A stretch of DNA of 64,000 nucleotides from Diphasiastrum complanatum (GCA_029204225.1 CM055100.1:66766485-66830484); one strand, 5' to 3'. Shown: positions 12,301 to 20,948, counted from the first letter of the stretch. Numbers and translations are program-made. Notes: generated from the letters alone by a model not told the origin.

Positions 12301-15300
12301 AGCGAGACCCTTCAGCTTTGGGCCGCATGACCTAGTACGTATGCATGGGAAAGTTGGTAACCAGTCAGTAAGAGTCATGGTTGATGATGGGGCAACCCAT
12401 AATTTCATCAACCACACCCTGGTTAAAAAGCTTAAACTACCAGAAGTACCTAGTCAGCATAGGTACGTAGTTTCATTAGCTAAGGGTGAAGATAAAAAAT
12501 ATGGGAAACTATGGTAAGTAAGTTAAATCTTGGTATTCAGGGGTACCAAGATCAAATAAACTTTCAGATAATGCACCTGGATCGAACAGACATTGTTCTC
12601 GGGAGAGATTGGCTCTACAGTTTAGGACCTTCCCTCCACAGAAACTATCAGGAGAACACCCTCAGCTTTCAGTATAAAGGCCGAGAGATCCAGTTGCATG
12701 GGGAGCATGATGTTCCCAACAGCCCTATGGTCTGCAGTTCAGAGCTCTGTCAGCTAATCGGAGACGAAGACCATCAGGTATTCTTATGTGACTTTCAGTT
12801 TATTCCTGAAGTTTCTATTTCCAGTTCTATTCAGCAGAAAATTAGTAAATTAGAAACTTTATTGTCTAAATTTAAAGATGTTTTTCCTGAAGATTTGCCA
12901 CATGGTTTACCACCTAGCAGAGAGGTAGATCATGTAATAAACCTAGTACCAGGTACAGCACCTGTTTCTAAACCTCCGTATCGGGTCAGCCGAACAGAGG
13001 ATGAAGAAATAACTAGGCAGTTAACAGACTATCTTGGGAAAGGCCAAATTCAGACCAGTAGTTCACCATGGGCCTCACCAGTCCTATTGGTGAAAAAGAA
13101 AGAGGGGTCTATGCGTCTTTGCGTAGATTACAGAGCCCTCAATAAAGTCACAATTAAGAATAAATACCCTATGCCTCGGGCAGACGAGTTGTTTGATCAA
13201 CTCGACGGGGCTAAGTTTTTCAGTAAAATAGACCTTAGATCGGGATATCATCAAGTCCGTATAAAATCGGAAGATGTCTCGAAAACAGCTTTTAGGACTC
13301 GTCACGGTCATTATGAGTTTAAGGTGATGCCATTTGGGCTCACAAATGCTCCAGCTACCTTTATGACCTTGATGAACAGTGTCCTCAGACCATACTTGGG
13401 TAAGTTTGTAGTCGTATTTTTAGATGACATCCTCGTCTACAGCAAAACGAGGAAGGAGCATCTAAAACACCTCAGAAAGGTGTTTCGACTGCTCAGAAAG
13501 CATAAGCTTTATGCTAAACAATCCAAGTGTGAATTCTTCGTTGAAGAAGTAGCATATTTGGGTCACATTATCTCTTCAGATGGGATTAAGATGGACCCAA
13601 ATAAGGTTAAAGCCATACTCAGTTGGCTGAGACCTCAGAATATTTTGGAACTTCAAATCTTTCTTGGTCTGGCGGGATATTACAGACGATTTGTCAAGGA
13701 ATATGCTCAGATAGCAGTCCCTATGACAAATCTTCTTAAGGGGAAGGGAAAGGAGTTCATTTGGGAGTCTGCACAACAGGAGAGCTTTGATGCTCTCAAA
13801 ACAGCCTTAGCTACAGCACCAGTCTTAAAAGTCGTCGACCCCAATCAGCCATTTGTGGTCGAAACAGATGCTAGCGACTTTGCAGTAGGCGCTGTGCTAA
13901 CTCAGGGTGGACGACCAGTTGCGTTCGAGAGTAAAAAACTCGAGCCAGCTCAGACTAGGTACAGTGCCTATGAAAAGGAACTCTTTTCTATAGTCCATGC
14001 CCTTAAGACTTGGAGGCATTATTTGTATGGTGCCAACTTTGAGGTCCTGACAGACCATGAGAGTCTCAGATACCTTTGCAATCAACCTGAGCTTAGAGGT
14101 CGGAAAGCTCGTTGGGCAGAGTTGATGCAAGAGTTTGACATGTCTATCAGATATAGGCGCGGAAAATTCAATACAGTAGCAGATGCCCTTAGCAGAATGC
14201 CTATGATAAACGAGCTGAGTTTTACTCAGATTCGTAATGAGTTACTCGAGTCCTTGAGAGGGAAATGCCAGCATGATGCATTCTTCTCTATTATCTGGAA
14301 CTCAGTCCAGAACAGACAGTTACAGACTCCAGAACCAGTTCCCGGGGCTGGTGCCAGTTCATCCAAGAATACGGCAGCTTCCGTTGAGGATGATGATGAG
14401 TCCGAGTATACGTCGTCAGATGACGTTGAGGATTCTGAGCCTGTATTACCCAAGCAAACCCCAGTGGTTGAGGGTCAGTTGACTCAAGGATTCAAATGGA
14501 AACAGTATTCCATTCAGGATGAGTACTTGCTCTATAGAGATAGAGTATGTGTCCCCAATTCAGAGGATTATAGGCAGCAGGTCCTATATGAATGTCATGA
14601 CAATCCTAGCGCGGGACACCCAGGCATACAGAAGACCTATGAGCTTCTTCGTAGGCAATTTTTCTGGCCCAGTATGAAAAAGGACGTCCACCAGTATGTA
14701 ACCAGTTGCCAGAAATGTCAAGTAAATAAAGCAGAGCGTTTAAAGGCAGGAGGGTTGTTGCATCCCTTAGAAATACCAGCTGGTAAATGGGAGAGTATCT
14801 CCATGGATTTTATAGTAGGCCTGCCTAAAACCCAAAAGGGTAATGACGCTATATGGGTCACAGTTGACCGTCTGACCAAAATGGCTCATTTTATTCCGAC
14901 CAAAACAACCGTTAGAGCTCCAGAGTTAGCGAGGTTGTTTGTAGACGGGCTATTTAAATTGTACGGTCTACCTTCCGGCATAGTCAGCGACCGGGACAAT
15001 AAGTTTACTGGAAATTTTTGGAGGGCAGTATTCCATCACCTCCATACTAAACTTAATATGAGTACCACCGACCATCCACAGACGGACGGTCAAACAGAAA
15101 GGGTAAATCAAGTGCTGGAGGATATGCTTCGTGCATACGTCAGCAAGAGGCAGACTAATTGGGAGGAATATCTCTCAATATTAGAGTTTGCTTACAACAG
15201 TACCAAACATTCAGCTACGGGATACAGCCCATTTATGCTGATGTACGGTTTTCAGCCACGCTCACCCACAGCTGTAGGGTTTAAACAAGAAAAAGTTGAA

Positions 15301-18300
15301 GCAGCCAGAAACTTTTTAGAAGACCTAAACCAGATGATAGAACATGCTAAGCGTAGCATTAGACAATCCCAGGATCGAGCCAGGCATTATGCAGATCCAC
15401 ACAGACGGGATGTGCAGTTCTCCACTGGTGAGAAAGTCTACTTGAGAGTCCCAGTTGACTCTAAAACCCTCAAATCAGGAGTGTGTGCTAAGTTGTCTCC
15501 AAGGTATTGTGGTCCCTTTACCATCAGTAGGAGACTAGGCGAGGTCACCTATGAACTAGAACTCCCACACAGCAGTAAGGTTTTTCCAGTCTTTCATGTA
15601 AGTCAGTTACGAAAAGCCTTAACCAGATCAGACAATCTGGTAGGGGACAGTGTTCTAGTTCTCCCATTGGATCCTCAACAACCTCCACATGAACCAGAGG
15701 AAATTCTTGATAGTAGAGAGACGCAGACTCGTCATACTCTATACCGAGAATATCTGGTTAAGTGGAATGATCAGCCTGTTGAGAATGCCACTTGGGAAAG
15801 AGGCAGCGTCCTTTTCAAGATTTTTCCAGACTTTGTCTTAGAGGACCAAGACGGTTCTTAAGGGGGAGGGAGTGTTACGAGCTCGTAACCAGTGCCGAAC
15901 CCTAGAGAACACAGATAGGTCAGATACCACAGTCAGGGTCGTGTCCAGCGTACATGACCAACAGGGCAAGACAGTGTGAGTAGTGTGCCCCAGCACGGTC
16001 CATAGCCATGGCGGGCCTAACACAGCCTAGGGACCCTGTCAGCAGGATAGGGCCCCCAGTTGGGTCCCGACGTGCAGTCGGCCACGTCAGTGCCACGTGG
16101 CCGACACTTGGCAGTAGCATGCTACCAGTCCTCACACTGGGCTAGGAGGGGCTTACTCTATATCAGGGAGTAGGCAAGGTTGGGTGGATCAGTTAGTGTT
16201 TGCCCTACTGTGGTGTTAGGATCTATTACAGATAGGTACGTCTCCTATCACTTTCTTATTCCAGTTTCACTCTGCTCGTGTTTTCGAAGATGCCTAACCA
16301 TTTGCAATGTCACACGTTGGGAGGCAAGGTGGGACTACTTCCACAGACCCATCCATGCTGTGGCCCACATGCTACACCCATTGTGGCGCTCTACCAGACG
16401 TCCTGGCGACACGGAGCTCCACCGAGGATGGGTGGAGTACACCGAGCGTGTATGGCCCGACGCAGGTATTGTAAATATTCTAGCTAGTGTAGTTGTTTGT
16501 ATTAGCATATGCTTTGGTTTGTGTCCTGACACGTGTTCTATTTCCTTTGCCAACGGGCACGACTCTAGGGAACATAGAGCGAGACATGATCAAGTTCAAG
16601 TGGGGCCTGTATCCTTTTGATCGAGAGCAGTGTAAGCTCAGAGAGGACCAGTTGGCACCTGTCACATGGTGGAGCTTTTATGGCCGCAGCACGCCTGACC
16701 TTCAGCGACTGGCAGAGAGGGTCCTTTCACAGGACTGTTCGGCTTCCGCCTGTGAGCGGAACTGGAGTGTATGGGCCAGCCATCACACGAAGAAGAGAAA
16801 TAGACTCTCCATTGAGCAGTGCAGGCGGTTGGTGTTTGTGAACACCAACGGACGCATGTTGAGACGCACACGCATGCAGGGTGATCGCTTGATCGAGGTG
16901 AGTTAGTGACTTTACTAGTATTGCTTGATGTACTTGCGTTTCAAATGAATTTATTGACAAATGCATAGGTTTGCTAACCATGCAAGTTTGTTTTTGTAGG
17001 TGAACCCTGACTCCTGCAAGGTACATACGACAGTTGCTGATCCTCGGGTGCCACCTACGGAGGAGGAGGTCGAGGATGATATCTACCAGGAGCTACATAG
17101 GCAGGCAGATGCAGAGGCACGGTGTACACGACGCCACAGGAGAGCAACTCGACGTCAGGAGATGGGAGAGGATGGAGATGATGAGATTTTGGGGCATGGA
17201 GAGGGATTTGGGCATGGGTACGAGGAGGAGGAGTGGATGGATGAGGGTGATACAGAGGCAGAGGATGAGGGTGAGCGTGAGGGGGGGGGAGACATGCAGC
17301 ACTTATTCGTAGACCCCGATGCCGAGACACAGGAGGAGCCAGCCGTTCTTGCACCTAGACGTAGAGGGCGACCTAGACATTTCGGGGGCGGGTCTGGGGG
17401 CCTTGTTTGTAGAGAGGACTGGAGTTTCACAGGCAGTTGAGGGCCAAGTCGGCTTTGAGTTTATAGGGCCTTCCCAGAGTACAAGATCACAGTTGAGAAG
17501 GCGACCTGGAGGGAGTAGTAGAGGAGGAGCAGTTGGAGCCAGCCAAGAGGGGGCAGGAGGGAGAGAGAGAGGGAGAGGGAGAGGTAGGGGACAGGGAAGA
17601 GGCAGAGGCGGACGCAGAGGCAGAGGTAGAGGCTTACCACGACACATGATACCCTCAGCGTCATCTACAGATTCCTTGTTTGGCAGTTCCACGGACACTG
17701 ATGACTTAGACTTTGAGTTAGAGGACGATTGTTAGTTGTTAGTGTTATGAGACATTATTTATCAGACGTCACTCTATTTTTTTTTGGCCTTGAGCCCGAC
17801 ATTATATATTTTCATGTTTTTACATTGTGTCCTATCGGTTTGTGTTTCGATACAAATCATGTTTCGATATGATTTTTTCCAGCATGGTCTATTTCAGTAG
17901 ATGGTTTTTTTTCCAGCATGGTCTACTTCAGAGAGAGAGAGAGAGATTCAATATGCTTTCAATTTTCTATGCACATGATTTCATTTCACACAACACTGGT
18001 AACTGTAGAAAATGATATGATAGTGAAAAATAAGTTAACGGTGACACTGGTCCTGAAATTGATGGCAAACTTGATAAATGAACTGCCCTTGAAAAAACCT
18101 TCCATTTGATACCCATATTGGTATTAAAAAAAATCCAAAAAAAAAAAAAAAACGTTCCGGAAAACCCTAATGGGAATTTCCGAAATGCGTCCTGCAACCT
18201 TGCATATAGCTAACATGTAGTATGATTTTGATGAATGCAGTCATTATTTCGAACCCCACTACAGTGTTATAATCTTCTGATTCGTTTGCAAAGGAAGGCG

Positions 18301-19015
18301 TTACCTTTCCCAAACCGCATTCTCTTTCCTGCTGATATTGAAGCAGAAGGTTAGCAGAAAATGCAAGATCTTCCTCTTTTTCAAGTATGCAACCTGGGTT
18401 TTCTTAAATAGGAAAAATGGAATCTCTAAGCTTGTGTGTCTATGCAGCTGCTATTTCTGCAAAGCCTTACGACGAAGAGCCACTTGCATCTCTACCATTA
18501 TCTATCCTGAAACGCGGCCTTGAAGAAGCACAAAAGGAATTGCTAATTGGGTTTGACCCGGTGTCAGAGTTTGTACAAGAGATCAAGGTAAGCGGAACAT
18601 GTTATGCGATACATGAACAATTGAATTGAATTGATGAGTTTTAGTCATTTATTTTGCTTTTGTTTTGAACTGCAGATGAAGTATGGAGAAGTTTTCAGTA
18701 TATGGTATGATGCCATTGGGAGTGATTGTATTGGATTGACCTTCAAAAAGCTTGGAGCCCATTATAAGGTGGGATTTTTTCTTGTCAATTTCATGAAATA
18801 CTCTGGTATAATATTTGTTTGTGCGAGTTTAATCTCAATGTTGTAGCCATATACTCATTGGTTTTTGCAATGGCATTTGTCGGCAGGCTGTTAATGGGAA
18901 GCGAAAGAGAATTGTGAATGGCTATGATGCTTCTGATTTTGATGACATTTTACGAGACATTATTGAGATTGGCGATGGCTTGGTGCAAAGCGTTCATGCG
19001 GTAGGCCAGAAATAA
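2..19015 (+). CDS. NOL6: Nrap/NOL6-like U3 snoRNP (UTP-C/SSU processome) protein, C-terminal part, 10 exons
   Basis: Nrap/NOL6/Utp22 proteins act in the nucleolus in early 18S rRNA processing within the small-subunit processome. Exons read from sequence: 2-125, 227-362, 2257-2394, 2671-2767, 2892-3035, 3229-3312, 18241-18349, 18448-18587, 18676-18768, 18887-19015 (TAA 19013-19015). All introns are GT-AG and every split codon joins in phase, giving about 397 residues. Family landmarks seen: [13 protein letters not shown] in exon 1, [20 protein letters not shown] across exons 2-3, [18 protein letters not shown] in exon 4, MYIATPYD in exon 5, [10 protein letters not shown] in exon 7, [15 protein letters not shown] in exon 9, and a DGLVQ-type C-terminus. 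These match the last third of the protein; the 5' exons lie outside the window. No frame damage is seen in any exon. The odd feature is the sixth intron in the window, 14.9 kb and full of transposons. Identification rests on motif memory, not a search. Confidence 0.9.
1602..1756 (+). repeat. Fold-back sequence in Nrap intron 2
   Basis: ATGGAAAAAGGAGTGC at 1618-1633 can pair with GCACTTCTTTTTCCAT at 1680-1695, with one G-U pair and a loop of about 46 nt. GAGCT near 1601 and AGCTC near 1711 extend the arms imperfectly. A further complement, ACTCCTTTTTCCAT, lies at 1742-1755. It could be a small inverted-repeat transposon scar or a transcribed hairpin; no mature small RNA can be assigned. Confidence 0.4.
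4052..4389 (-). repeat. Left (3') LTR segment of the intronic copia
   Basis: About 340 bp is repeated at 6265-6596 with small indels, including the CCTATTTCCAGCGTAGACC block, a TTGGCCAAAATTGCCAA stretch and AACTAGTTGACAAATTTT at the inner end. On the minus strand it starts TGTGAAAATTTG, directly after a polypurine tract. Sequence to its left (about 3720-4050) may be more LTR but has no partner to prove it. Confidence 0.7.
4488..5909 (-). pseudogene. Decayed copia pol (protease-integrase-linker fused to RNase H tail)
   Basis: Open stretches in different minus frames cover 5909-5673 (protease to GAG-pre-integrase, NLLSVSQM), 5676-5401, 5274-5074 and 5064-4837 (integrase core), and 4967-4488 (integrase C-terminus, acidic linker, RNase H tail). 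At least three frame changes separate them. No reverse transcriptase catalytic motif exists here, so the copy cannot have moved on its own since the deletion. Confidence 0.75.
6265..6596 (-). repeat. Right (5') LTR segment of the intronic copia, truncated internally
   Basis: Direct repeat partner of 4052-4389. On the minus strand it starts TGTCAAAATTTG at 6596. Its downstream end runs straight into gag-like sequence, with no tRNA primer site, so U5 and the leader were deleted. Confidence 0.7.
6597..7304 (+). mobile_element. Possible 5' fragment of another LTR retrotransposon
   Basis: TTGGTATCAG at 6749-6758 resembles the start of a tRNA-Met primer site, and a short leader with ATGGTGAGG near 6808 follows. 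No protein domain is recognisable; a stretch of 85 codons at 6940-7197 has no known family. The call is weak and rests on the primer-like motif only. Confidence 0.25.
7305..7312. repeat. hAT target site duplication, left copy
   Basis: CATATAGC, identical to 18203-18210 and directly abutting the left terminal repeat. Confidence 0.85.
7324..7455. repeat. Subterminal palindrome cluster of the hAT element
   Basis: Three nested inverted repeats follow the left terminal repeat: CGGATCGCGATCCG (7324-7337, perfect palindrome); GCGTTCCAGGACC (7362-7374) against GGTCCCGGAACGC (7383-7395), 12 of 13 pairing; and a perfect 15-bp stem at 7415-7429/7441-7455 (TTTATGTGGGCCGCG) with an 11-nt loop. Subterminal repeats in hAT elements are known to bind transposase; such a role here is inferred. 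Confidence 0.7.
7937..7950 (+). promoter_or_regulatory. Two plant telomere-type units (telo-box) in the hAT leader
   Basis: TTTAGGGTTTAGGG, two exact plant telomere repeats, upstream of the hAT transposase start. In plants such short units in promoters can act as telo-boxes; a chance match is also possible. Confidence 0.4.
8444..8560 (+). repeat. Tandem duplication of about 60 bp in the hAT transposase
   Basis: Two direct copies (8444-8500 and 8501-8560) share CAGGGCCTAGTCAC, a G-run, and AGAGCATCCAGCACACAT. They differ mostly in the length of the G-run, which changes the frame locally if it varies. The duplicated peptide lies in the disordered Ser/Ala/Pro linker after the BED finger. Confidence 0.75.
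10003..10007. repeat. Chromovirus target site duplication, left copy
   Basis: GATAG; matching copy at 16231-16235. It lies at the end of a hAT coding block. Confidence 0.9.
10008..10365 (+). repeat. 5' LTR of the nested chromovirus
   Basis: Begins TGTTACGAGCTCG and ends GATCTATTACA; 357 of 358 positions equal the 3' LTR. A CACGTGGCC G-box lies near 10230 and a CTCTATATCAGGG TATA-like stretch near 10291-10303, plausible promoter elements. Confidence 0.95.
10367..10378 (+). other. Primer binding site (initiator tRNA-Met type)
   Basis: TGGTATCAGAGC one base after the 5' LTR, complementary to the 3' end of plant initiator tRNA-Met, the usual primer for plant LTR retrotransposons. Confidence 0.9.
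10379..11075 (+). other. Untranslated leader of the chromovirus
   Basis: About 0.7 kb between the primer site and the first gag ATG (11076). It contains two exact copies of GCAGGTCCAGCGCTG (10639-10653 and 10730-10744) and a third related TTCAGCGCTG near 10553. No ORF of note. Repeats in a leader could take part in packaging or dimerisation; this is inference. Confidence 0.6.
11076..12517 (+). CDS. Chromovirus gag plus N-terminal half of protease, in two frames
   Basis: The first ORF (11076-11441, 121 codons) starts in good context and encodes a Glu/Leu-rich coiled-coil segment. The homologous reading continues in the -1 frame from 11432 to 12517: capsid-like region with [10 protein letters not shown] and [14 protein letters not shown], a basic linker, a CCHC knuckle [14 protein letters not shown] (12107-12148), then the protease start [10 protein letters not shown]. 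The switch lies on T TTT TTA (11426-11432), exactly in the zero frame. The protease site reads D-D-G-A where D-S/T-G is usual. The reading ends inside the protease at TAA 12515, while pol begins at 12511 in the next -1 frame. Confidence 0.85.
12511..15861 (+). CDS. Chromovirus pol polyprotein (protease end, RT, RNase H, integrase, chromodomain)
   Basis: 1116 intact codons. Order: protease C-terminus with IVLGRDWL (residues about 26-33); reverse transcriptase with [20 protein letters not shown] and catalytic FLDD (about 303-306); RNase H with [17 protein letters not shown] (from about 448) and WRHYLYG; integrase zinc finger with HDNPSAGH and CQKCQ (about 694-735); integrase core D-D-E in [16 protein letters not shown] and [14 protein letters not shown]; chromodomain near the end with [16 protein letters not shown]. 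All catalytic residues look present. It starts at an ATG overlapping the gag stop (ATGGTAA), so translation needs a -1 shift or reinitiation. Confidence 0.93.
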   Translation: MVSKLNLGIQGYQDQINFQIMHLDRTDIVLGRDWLYSLGPSLHRNYQENTLSFQYKGREIQLHGEHDVPNSPMVCSSELCQLIGDEDHQVFLCDFQFIPEVSISSSIQQKISKLETLLSKFKDVFPEDLPHGLPPSREVDHVINLVPGTAPVSKPPYRVSRTEDEEITRQLTDYLGKGQIQTSSSPWASPVLLVKKKEGSMRLCVDYRALNKVTIKNKYPMPRADELFDQLDGAKFFSKIDLRSGYHQVRIKSEDVSKTAFRTRHGHYEFKVMPFGLTNAPATFMTLMNSVLRPYLGKFVVVFLDDILVYSKTRKEHLKHLRKVFRLLRKHKLYAKQSKCEFFVEEVAYLGHIISSDGIKMDPNKVKAILSWLRPQNILELQIFLGLAGYYRRFVKEYAQIAVPMTNLLKGKGKEFIWESAQQESFDALKTALATAPVLKVVDPNQPFVVETDASDFAVGAVLTQGGRPVAFESKKLEPAQTRYSAYEKELFSIVHALKTWRHYLYGANFEVLTDHESLRYLCNQPELRGRKARWAELMQEFDMSIRYRRGKFNTVADALSRMPMINELSFTQIRNELLESLRGKCQHDAFFSIIWNSVQNRQLQTPEPVPGAGASSSKNTAASVEDDDESEYTSSDDVEDSEPVLPKQTPVVEGQLTQGFKWKQYSIQDEYLLYRDRVCVPNSEDYRQQVLYECHDNPSAGHPGIQKTYELLRRQFFWPSMKKDVHQYVTSCQKCQVNKAERLKAGGLLHPLEIPAGKWESISMDFIVGLPKTQKGNDAIWVTVDRLTKMAHFIPTKTTVRAPELARLFVDGLFKLYGLPSGIVSDRDNKFTGNFWRAVFHHLHTKLNMSTTDHPQTDGQTERVNQVLEDMLRAYVSKRQTNWEEYLSILEFAYNSTKHSATGYSPFMLMYGFQPRSPTAVGFKQEKVEAARNFLEDLNQMIEHAKRSIRQSQDRARHYADPHRRDVQFSTGEKVYLRVPVDSKTLKSGVCAKLSPRYCGPFTISRRLGEVTYELELPHSSKVFPVFHVSQLRKALTRSDNLVGDSVLVLPLDPQQPPHEPEEILDSRETQTRHTLYREYLVKWNDQPVENATWERGSVLFKIFPDFVLEDQDGS
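15859..15872 (+). other. Polypurine tract
   Basis: AAGGGGGAGGGAG abuts the 3' LTR and overlaps the pol stop codon; it is the expected plus-strand DNA primer. Confidence 0.85.
15873..16230 (+). repeat. 3' LTR of the nested chromovirus
   Basis: Direct repeat partner of 10008-10365, preceded by the polypurine tract and followed by the GATAG duplication, after which the hAT sequence resumes with GTACGT. Confidence 0.95.
16231..16235. repeat. Chromovirus target site duplication, right copy
   Basis: GATAG directly after the terminal ACA of the 3' LTR; same bases precede the 5' LTR. Confidence 0.9.
16232..17735 (+). pseudogene. hAT transposase, 3' part after the chromovirus
   Basis: Carries the region around [14 protein letters not shown] (about 16320), [19 protein letters not shown] (from about 16580), the hAT dimerisation signature [17 protein letters not shown] and [12 protein letters not shown]. 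Introns are suggested at 16465-16567 (GTATTG...TCTAG) and 16900-16999 (GTGAGT...TGTAG). The last block is acidic, then Arg/Gly-rich, with a frame change near 17400, and stops with TAG at 17733. Confidence 0.8.
17736..18191 (+). other. hAT 3' non-coding end
   Basis: AT-rich sequence from the transposase stop to the right terminal repeat. It includes a local duplication of TTCCAGCATGGTCTA (about 17878 and 17911), a GA-microsatellite (17932-17946), an A16-type run (18137-18152) and a short GC patch with GTTCCGGAA. No gene seen. Confidence 0.6.
18203..18210. repeat. hAT target site duplication, right copy
   Basis: CATATAGC directly after the right terminal repeat, 30 bp upstream of the Nrap exon 7 splice junction. 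Confidence 0.85.
18241..19015 (+). CDS. NOL6: Nrap/NOL6 gene, terminal exon block (four exons)
   Basis: Exon 7 (18241-18349) starts right after a GATGAATGCAG acceptor and encodes the SLFRTPLQ...LFPADI segment that follows exon 6 in the family. Introns 7-9 are short (98, 88 and 118 bp). The donor of intron 7 is the non-optimal GTTAGC; its G|CT codon split nevertheless keeps frame. The last exon encodes a basic KRKR stretch and an acidic [19 protein letters not shown] tail, then TAA at 19013. Confidence 0.88.
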
Positions 19016-20948
19016 TGCCTAAAATTGTTGGCCTTGTGTTCGCTTTTGCAGTTTGTGTCACCTTGAGGGTGATCTCTTCAATTCAATAGAGTCAAAGCCC
19101 TTCGGTTGAGGTAAATTTTACAATCTACCAGAAAAGTAAATGTTCTCAATCTGACCTCTCCCCAGTGGTAACTCTTGCATTTTAGTTTGAAATTTCTTGT
19201 GAAAACTTATCGTATATCACATGCATATAGTTTTTGGGCAAAGTCACACATTTTGCAGCCATGTATGAGCTCATTCCTCCAAAGTTTCTGGTATGTAGTT
19301 AGAAAATAGTTTCAATTATAGAGGAGTTTGATTGAGCATATGGGCAATTACAAGAAGCTGAACTTTATACTGGTGGACACTGATTGCAGCTCAAACATGA
19401 AGTCTCCCATGCCAAAAGTGAATATTATTCAGTTAGAATTGACCACGTATTTTGTATTAACAACCATATCAAAATTGTAACTTTTGATGGTTCTCATGTG
19501 TGGGTGTAGTCACACAATGCTTCTGTAGATGTCTATAATTCTGTAAATCTGGGTGCACTAGGTGGGATATGATATGAATGAGAGAAATTTCCTTCTCTTT
19601 GAGGAATGGAAGCATGATGGTGGGATACAAGCTTCATTTTCTTCAAAAATTGGAAGTATGGTAGTAGGAGGGAAGTGGAACAATGACAATAGGAGAGAAG
19701 TGGAAGGATGATGATAGGAGAGGAATGGGGAATGACGGAAGAAGCATTTCACTTATACTTTTGGATTAGAGACAAGAGGGTGGATGCAAAGTGTTTGAGG
19801 TTTGAATATGAGGTGCCCAAAGTAAAGCAAAAAGCTGAAGAAATTGCCGAGGAGCAACATGGAGGGGGCAAAATGCTGAGGTCATAAATTTTAAGGGGGA
19901 TTCTTTCCATGGTTGATCTAGGCAATAGAGGAAAGCTAGCTTCTAAAAGACGGAAAATAGATTTTTAGTGGGAGGGGCATAAATGCCTAAGTCATTCCAT
20001 TTTATTAGGGACATCACCTATCTCCCACTTAGGTAGGCTCTTGCTATCAATATGGATACTTCTAAGACTCTCTAAGCAACAAATCTTAAGGTCACGGAAC
20101 AAGTTGGGATATTGCACGAGGCTTGAGTGCTTCATAGTGTTTTTAAATAAGGCTTTAAACAAAGAAACATTGGCTCTATAAGATTATTTTAAATTTCAAG
20201 GGTTTTTTTATTCATCTGAAGTTTGCCCAGTATTAAAAGAGCAGGAGATGATATAGTCAAAAACTAAATCAACCTCTCAAAAGCAAAAACTGTGCGTCGC
20301 AGACTGCTGCCCATTCTGTTTCTTAAGCAGCCTAAAAAATGGGCAGAAAAAGCCCCAACAAACATGACTTACTCTTGAGGATATCTAGTAGGAGGCAATC
20401 ATCCCCGTGCAATTACAAATCAGAATTGTCACTACCGCCAAGTGTGCTGAAATTTATGCTACCTTGTTATGTCCCACTTCTTGTTTCAAAGCTTTCAGAC
20501 TGTAGAAGTTTGTCACTTGGTGCTGAGATTGTGACTCCACATTCTTCTCAGTCTATTCCTTTTCCATATAATTTGTGTATAGATTTGCTTGAGGTAAATC
20601 TCCTTATCTCCTTGCTTTATATCTATGTCTTCATCCTTCATTCAACCATTTCAAAGTCATGTTTTAAGGCAGTTACCTGAATCGCTTATATGATTTGAAT
20701 GTTGATGATTGTGGAAAGGCAACTCCAAGTTGCATGTGATAGCCTTGCTTTGCCTTGTCTCTTTCCTCGACAACATATGAAGGATGATTATTTTCGTCTT
20801 GTGGCTTTCTAGAGCATTATCTCTATTCTATGGGTTATTTGTAAACCTCAAGTGCTGCTATTTGAGGGTTTTCCTAGCGGTGGATTTCTTGAGGTCTTTT
20901 ATATTCTTTAATATTTTGTAAGAAGTCGATTTTTTTTGCTATGGCATT
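19016..20948. other. Nrap 3' flank / intergenic
   Basis: No gene or mobile element recognised. The first part should contain the Nrap 3' UTR; no single polyadenylation signal stands out. A purine-rich stretch of loosely repeated GGAAGTATGGTAG/GGAAGGATGATGA-like words lies at 19590-19740. Confidence 0.5.

Larger units (their letters stand above)
10008..16230 (+). mobile_element. Complete young Ty3/gypsy chromovirus nested in the hAT element
   Basis: 6,223 bp with 358-bp LTRs (10008-10365 and 15873-16230), each TG...CA, flanked by the 5-bp duplication GATAG (10003-10007 and 16231-16235). A tRNA-iMet primer site TGGTATCAGAGC starts at 10367, and a purine tract AGGGGGAGGGAG sits directly before the 3' LTR. 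Inside are gag with a CCHC knuckle, protease, RT, RNase H, integrase and a C-terminal chromodomain, in the Ty3 order RT-RH-IN. The two LTRs differ at one position (T10025 against C15890), so insertion was recent. Confidence 0.95.
8078..17735 (+). pseudogene. hAT transposase (BED finger, DUF659, hAT dimerisation domain), broken
   Basis: Exon-like blocks: 8078-9048, 9149-9492, 9598-10007, [gypsy insert], about 16265-16464, 16568-16899 and 17000-17735. The start has a BED-type finger, [19 protein letters not shown]. The DUF659 region shows [21 protein letters not shown] and [13 protein letters not shown]. After the insert comes [16 protein letters not shown], then the dimerisation signature [20 protein letters not shown]. 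Three in-frame TAG stops (8300, 8993, 9460) break otherwise continuous homology, and frame changes occur near 9183 and near 17400. The tail (17560-17640) is Arg/Gly-rich and ends [11 protein letters not shown]. The block boundaries immediately after the insert are unclear. No transposase could be made from this copy. Confidence 0.82.
7313..18202 (+). mobile_element. hAT-superfamily DNA transposon interrupted by a chromovirus
   Basis: Flanked by a perfect 8-bp target duplication CATATAGC (7305-7312 and 18203-18210), the length hAT elements generate. Ends are imperfect inverted repeats: CTCAGTTGCAG at 7313-7323 against the complement of CTGCAACCTTG at 18192-18202 (8 of 11 match, sharing GTTGCAG). 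Removing the 6,223-bp gypsy insert and one 5-bp duplication leaves about 4.66 kb. The interior carries a decayed BED/DUF659/dimerisation-type transposase gene on the plus strand. Confidence 0.87.
3313..18240 (+). other. 14.9-kb sixth intron (in this window) of Nrap/NOL6, with nested transposons
   Basis: The intron runs from donor GTACAT (3313) to acceptor ATGCAG (ending 18240). It holds, in order, about 0.7 kb of unique-looking sequence (3313-4050), an antisense copia remnant, a possible gypsy 5' fragment, and a hAT element carrying a complete chromovirus. The hAT element and chromovirus lie in the same orientation as the host gene, so their promoters and polyadenylation signals could act in the sense direction. 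After the hAT target duplication, GCTAAC at 18209-18214 is a reasonable branch-point candidate and is intact. Confidence 0.85.

Noticed and set aside
16236-16264. A 29-nt hAT intron from GTACGT to TTCCAG
   Set aside because: Far too short for plant splicing; the boundary after the chromovirus insert was left undefined.
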